Source of the DNA: an uncultured Anaerolineae bacterium
GTDB taxonomy: Bacteria > Chloroflexota > Anaerolineae > Anaerolineales > UBA11858
NCBI GenBank assembly: GCA_937893815.1
Contig: CALCSH010000302.1
Location: 1-6,388 of the forward strand
Length of the DNA stretch: 6,388 bases
Reading direction: 5' to 3'
Part shown: positions 5,392 through 6,388 of the stretch, one piece after another
Layout of the letters: each line of letters opens with the position of its first letter
How positions within the stretch are numbered: the stretch's first letter is position 1
Notes under the pieces: model-generated
The model's input: only the letters and a program-made list of their open reading frames with translations
Database searches by the model: none
Told to the model about the DNA's origin: nothing
Position numbers and translations under genes: made by a program

Positions 5392-5410
5392 GCCCAGTGT
5401 AATTCTGGGC
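5392..5410. other. Small inverted repeat upstream of the membrane-protein pair
   Basis: GCCCAG (5392-5397), seven-base loop, CTGGGC (5405-5410): a perfect 6-bp stem, 26 nt before the ATG at 5366. No T run follows on either strand, so it is not a standard terminator. It could be an operator or a leader hairpin, or chance. The rest of the 168-nt gap (5367-5534) is A/T-rich and should hold the promoter of this pair, but I see no convincing -35/-10 couple. Confidence 0.3.
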
Positions 5411-5534
5411 GCACAAAATATCTATGTAGTTTTTTGCAGATTTTGATTAAGAATTGATAGTATCCGCCAAATCTCCTCAGGGTAGATTTCAGAAAGGGTA
5501 GATCCTATTCCGCTGAAAGCGAGATTTTTAAAAT

Positions 5535-5975
5535 CTATGATTCGGGGGTTGGGAAGGGCACGTCTTCGACTCCCTCCGGGAGGGGAATGGCTGTTGGTTC
5601 AGGGGCATTCACCGAGAGAGTCTCGTTTTCAGGGGGCGGAGGAGAAAATTCTTCGCTGGACGGTGAGGGCGTCAAGAATTCCCGGGGAGCAGAAATTACA
5701 TCCATGGCTGGGCCACCCTCGAAGGCAGCCAGGCGATTCTGTTCCACATTTTGAAAAACCAGCCGCGCTTCCACAACCACTACCAGTAAAAAGATCACCA
5801 TCAGGGTGCGGATAATCCACCGACGGGGGCGGGTACGGATTTCCTTCGAACCCCAAAGCGATTTCCCAACAGATGGTGCTTGTTCGCCCGTTTCGAGGTT
5901 GCTTCGCATTTGGGCAATTAATTCATCCGATTGTTCGAACAGGCGTTGATCGAGGTCGTGATTATCTTCAGACAT
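5535..5975 (-). CDS. Single-pass membrane protein with proline-rich outer tail
   Basis: A 146-residue protein. Residues 1-50 are polar and acidic early on (SEDNHDLDQRLFEQSDELI) and probably cytoplasmic; R48-R52 and R56 give a basic patch; about 53-73 form one membrane helix (WIIRTLMVIFLLVVVVEARL); 74-146 form an outer tail rich in Pro, Ser and Glu (SPSSEEFSPPPPENE, then several P-x-P repeats, ending FPTPES). No enzyme motif is seen and I recognise no family. The start at 5975 is chosen because GAGGAG lies 7 nt before it; an in-frame ATG at 5981 leaves only 1 nt, and longer frames run into the upstream gene. It follows the repeat protein by 13 nt, with that gene's TGA overlapping this ribosome binding site, so the two are probably co-translated. 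A topology partner or anchor for the surface protein is an inference from context. Confidence 0.8.
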   Translation of the reverse strand: MSEDNHDLDQRLFEQSDELIAQMRSNLETGEQAPSVGKSLWGSKEIRTRPRRWIIRTLMVIFLLVVVVEARLVFQNVEQNRLAAFEGGPAMDVISAPREFLTPSPSSEEFSPPPPENETLSVNAPEPTAIPLPEGVEDVPFPTPES

Positions 5976-5988
5976 GCGCATACTCCTC

Positions 5989-6388
5989 TCACCGAACGGT
6001 GATCTGCTCTGCTGCCGCGCCCGGAAGGCTGACTGTGCCCGACCAAAACTGACCATTATTGGTATCAGCCCTGAAACGATAGGATCCGCTTCCCAAATTG
6101 AGACTGACCTGTCCATCGGCAGCGGTACGTCCCCCAACGCCAGTATAGCTGCCATTACTGTTGAAGGCATACACCTGCGTATTGGGTCGCGGGGTGCCAT
6201 CTTCATAGCGAGTATAGATGCTGAAAGCCTGCTGCCCGGTTTCAATCGTCAGCGCTGTAGTTCCAAAAAGTGAAACGGAATCTGACCAATATTGACTCGC
6301 CTGATAATCCGCGCGGAACTTGTAATCTCCGGAAGCGACTTCAAAATTGGCGACGCCATCACTTCCAGTGCGCATTCCGATCCCGGCA
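5989..6388 (-). CDS. Surface repeat protein, C-terminal part (5' end outside window)
   Basis: The last 132 residues of a larger protein; the frame stays open to the right edge. Counting from the Met encoded at 6375, two beta-rich repeats are visible with a period of 81 residues: RTGSDGVANFEV...YKFRAD...QYWS aligns with RTAADGQVSLNL...YRFRAD...QFWS. Each unit has a DGTPRPNTQVYAF-like strand pair, an RT-x2-DG turn, a (K/R)FRAD strand and a (Y/F)WS turn. These look like extracellular carboxypeptidase-regulatory-like or Ig-like modules of the kind found in very large surface proteins of Chloroflexota and other environmental bacteria. The protein ends right after a repeat (ITVR), without a sorting signal or membrane helix. 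The Met at 6375 is internal, not a start. The proline-rich membrane protein gene follows after 13 nt. Module type is likely; number of repeats and ligand are unknown. Confidence 0.82.
   Translation of the reverse strand, partial: AGIGMRTGSDGVANFEVASGDYKFRADYQASQYWSDSVSLFGTTALTIETGQQAFSIYTRYEDGTPRPNTQVYAFNSNGSYTGVGGRTAADGQVSLNLGSGSYRFRADTNNGQFWSGTVSLPGAAAEQITVR

Noticed and set aside
5537..5815. Plus-strand frame opposite the proline-rich protein
   Set aside because: The minus-strand gene has a membrane helix, a good ribosome binding site and operon position; this frame has none of these.
5974..6273. Plus-strand 99-residue frame opposite the repeat protein
   Set aside because: The opposite strand shows a clear 81-residue repeat with conserved motifs, so this frame is a shadow.
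1..6388. Enrichment or depletion of GANTC sites
   Set aside because: A by-eye scan gave roughly two dozen sites, about what is expected by chance for this length. The one long gap (about 1970-3194) is not enough to claim selection.
1..6388. CRISPR array, tRNA, rRNA, transposase or a restriction/defence cluster
   Set aside because: No regularly spaced repeats, cloverleaf, rRNA motifs, transposase or nuclease genes were seen; the methyltransferase alone does not make a restriction system.

Overview
The window reads as a piece of a moderate-G+C bacterial chromosome. The gene set best fits Chloroflexota, probably Anaerolineae or relatives: a HutI-type imidazolonepropionase, an aconitase-X (DUF126) small subunit, a PD40 beta-propeller protein on a membrane anchor with a Pro/Thr linker, a surface protein built of FRAD/YWS repeats, and a full-length CcrM-like adenine methyltransferase. 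The taxonomic call is an inference from gene style; there is no rRNA or other marker gene here.

Plus strand, about 1-4050. The window opens inside the 3' end of hutI. Next come a 52-residue membrane microprotein with a strong Shine-Dalgarno (362-520) and a YedJ-like HD phosphohydrolase (524-1165) only 3 nt later. A short spacer carries a degenerate inverted repeat of the 'ACCGCAAAG' type. It is followed by the aconitase-X swivel subunit (1247-1645), whose TGA abuts the GTG start of a CcrM-like methyltransferase (1646-2761). A -10-like box then leads into an eight-cysteine ferredoxin-like protein (2794-3012). That gene overlaps by ATGA a membrane-anchored six-bladed beta-propeller protein (3009-4049).

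Middle, about 4050-4465. A separate small unit holds a TATAAT box, a good ribosome binding site, a 36-residue lysine-rich protein (4234-4344), and a strong hairpin terminator flanked by A and T runs. This terminator can serve both converging directions.

Minus strand, about 6388-4465. A surface repeat protein runs in from beyond the window end and stops at 5989. Its stop overlaps the ribosome binding site of a single-pass membrane protein with a proline-rich outer tail (5535-5975). After a 168-nt gap there is a two-gene unit: a 49-residue single-pass membrane protein (5217-5366) and a seven-helix membrane protein (4465-5193).

How the genes work together. The tight spacings suggest three co-expressed sets: AcnX-S with the methyltransferase, ferredoxin with propeller, and the two minus-strand membrane pairs. 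No single pathway links the window, and no restriction, CRISPR, transposase or other obvious defence or mobility gene is visible. The points that most deserve a second look are the solitary CcrM-type methyltransferase coupled to an orphan AcnX small subunit, the ferredoxin/propeller overlap, and the self-contained lysine-rich microprotein unit.
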